Shown: positions 5,521 through 5,708 of the stretch, piece by piece
Numbering within the stretch: the first letter of the stretch is position 1
Layout: every line of letters begins with the position of its first letter
Assembly: GCA_900549645.1 (NCBI GenBank)
Contig: URPD01000075.1
Span: forward strand, 1-5,708
Reading direction: 5' to 3'
Origin: an uncultured Eubacteriales bacterium
GTDB taxonomy: Bacteria > Bacillota > Clostridia > Oscillospirales > Oscillospiraceae
Length of the DNA stretch: 5,708 nt
The notes under the pieces: model-generated
The model's input: only the letters and a program-made list of their open reading frames with translations
What the model was told of the DNA's origin: nothing
Database searches by the model: none
Made by a program: the position numbers and the translations under genes

Positions 5521-5708
5521 GAATAGACGACGGTGAGGTGGGAAATGTTGCAGGGGACGGCGGATTATTAATCGGCGCGGGGGAAATTTTTGCTGTACAG
5601 CGGCGTTTTTAAATTGGCGCGGGGTAGCTCTCTCCCTCAGTCGGCTGCGCCGACAGGGCAGAAAGTCAAGCAAGTGCAACACCAAAATTATGGAACACTT
5701 CGGCAGGT
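5521..5708. repeat. Gene-free right end with repeat fragments
   Basis: No gene is supported. The sequence AATYGGCGCGGGG occurs twice with one difference (5570-5582 and 5612-5624), with a perfect 10-bp palindrome GCTGTACAGC (5592-5601) between them. CCCTCAGTCGGCTGCGCCGACA (5635-5656), including a TCGGC/GCCGA hairpin, resembles the core of the intergenic repeat family seen at 1990-2030. The window ends CGGCAGGT, and its start is AGGTGCG, so both edges may lie in repeats. Confidence 0.4.

Noticed and set aside
5503..5685. 60-codon minus-strand open frame upstream of the GntR promoter
   Set aside because: Arg/Pro-rich, with no ribosome binding site; it covers repeat fragments and lies upstream of the operon promoter.

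Overview
This window looks like a piece of a GC-rich, low-copy region from a Gram-positive Clostridia genome, most likely Oscillospiraceae/Ruminococcaceae or a gut relative. The reasons are strong GGAGG ribosome binding sites before every gene, a YtrA/YtrB-type GntR-ABC operon, a small membrane-protein pair of a kind I associate with gut Clostridia, and intergenic DNA packed with short palindromic repeats. No rRNA, tRNA, CRISPR array, transposase or phage gene was seen.

Layout: positions 1-180 hold no gene I can support, but do hold a large imperfect inverted repeat (13-32 with 101-119). Positions 195-1489 carry a two-gene plus-strand operon: a 364-residue membrane protein with a HAAS/DUF1700-like N-terminal domain, a long Ala/Glu/Pro-rich and acidic linker and a C-terminal membrane bundle, followed by a 66-residue single-pass membrane protein overlapping it by one base. 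The first gene appears to start at an ATT codon. A clean rho-independent terminator follows at 1496-1528.

Positions 1529-2260 are non-coding and form an island of degraded palindromic repeats: a three-copy family with an ungapped 45-47 nt tail, a head-to-head REP/BIME-like pair with an 18-bp perfect hairpin, and related hairpins at both edges.

Positions 2261-5480 are a complete minus-strand transcription unit, read from right to left: consensus promoter with an overlapping palindrome (operator candidate), a YtrA-type GntR repressor (TTG start), an ABC ATPase (4-nt overlap), an ABC-2 type permease with a large extracytoplasmic C-terminal domain (26-nt overlap), and a terminator. The arrangement suggests an autoregulated exporter or envelope-stress ABC system related to Bacillus ytrABCDEF but reduced to three genes. 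The two operons converge on the repeat island. Positions 5481-5708 hold no supported gene, only repeat fragments.

The window is mostly recognisable biology. The points most worth checking are the ATT start, the unassigned two-gene membrane system, the operator of the GntR operon, and the competing hairpins in the intergenic repeat pair.
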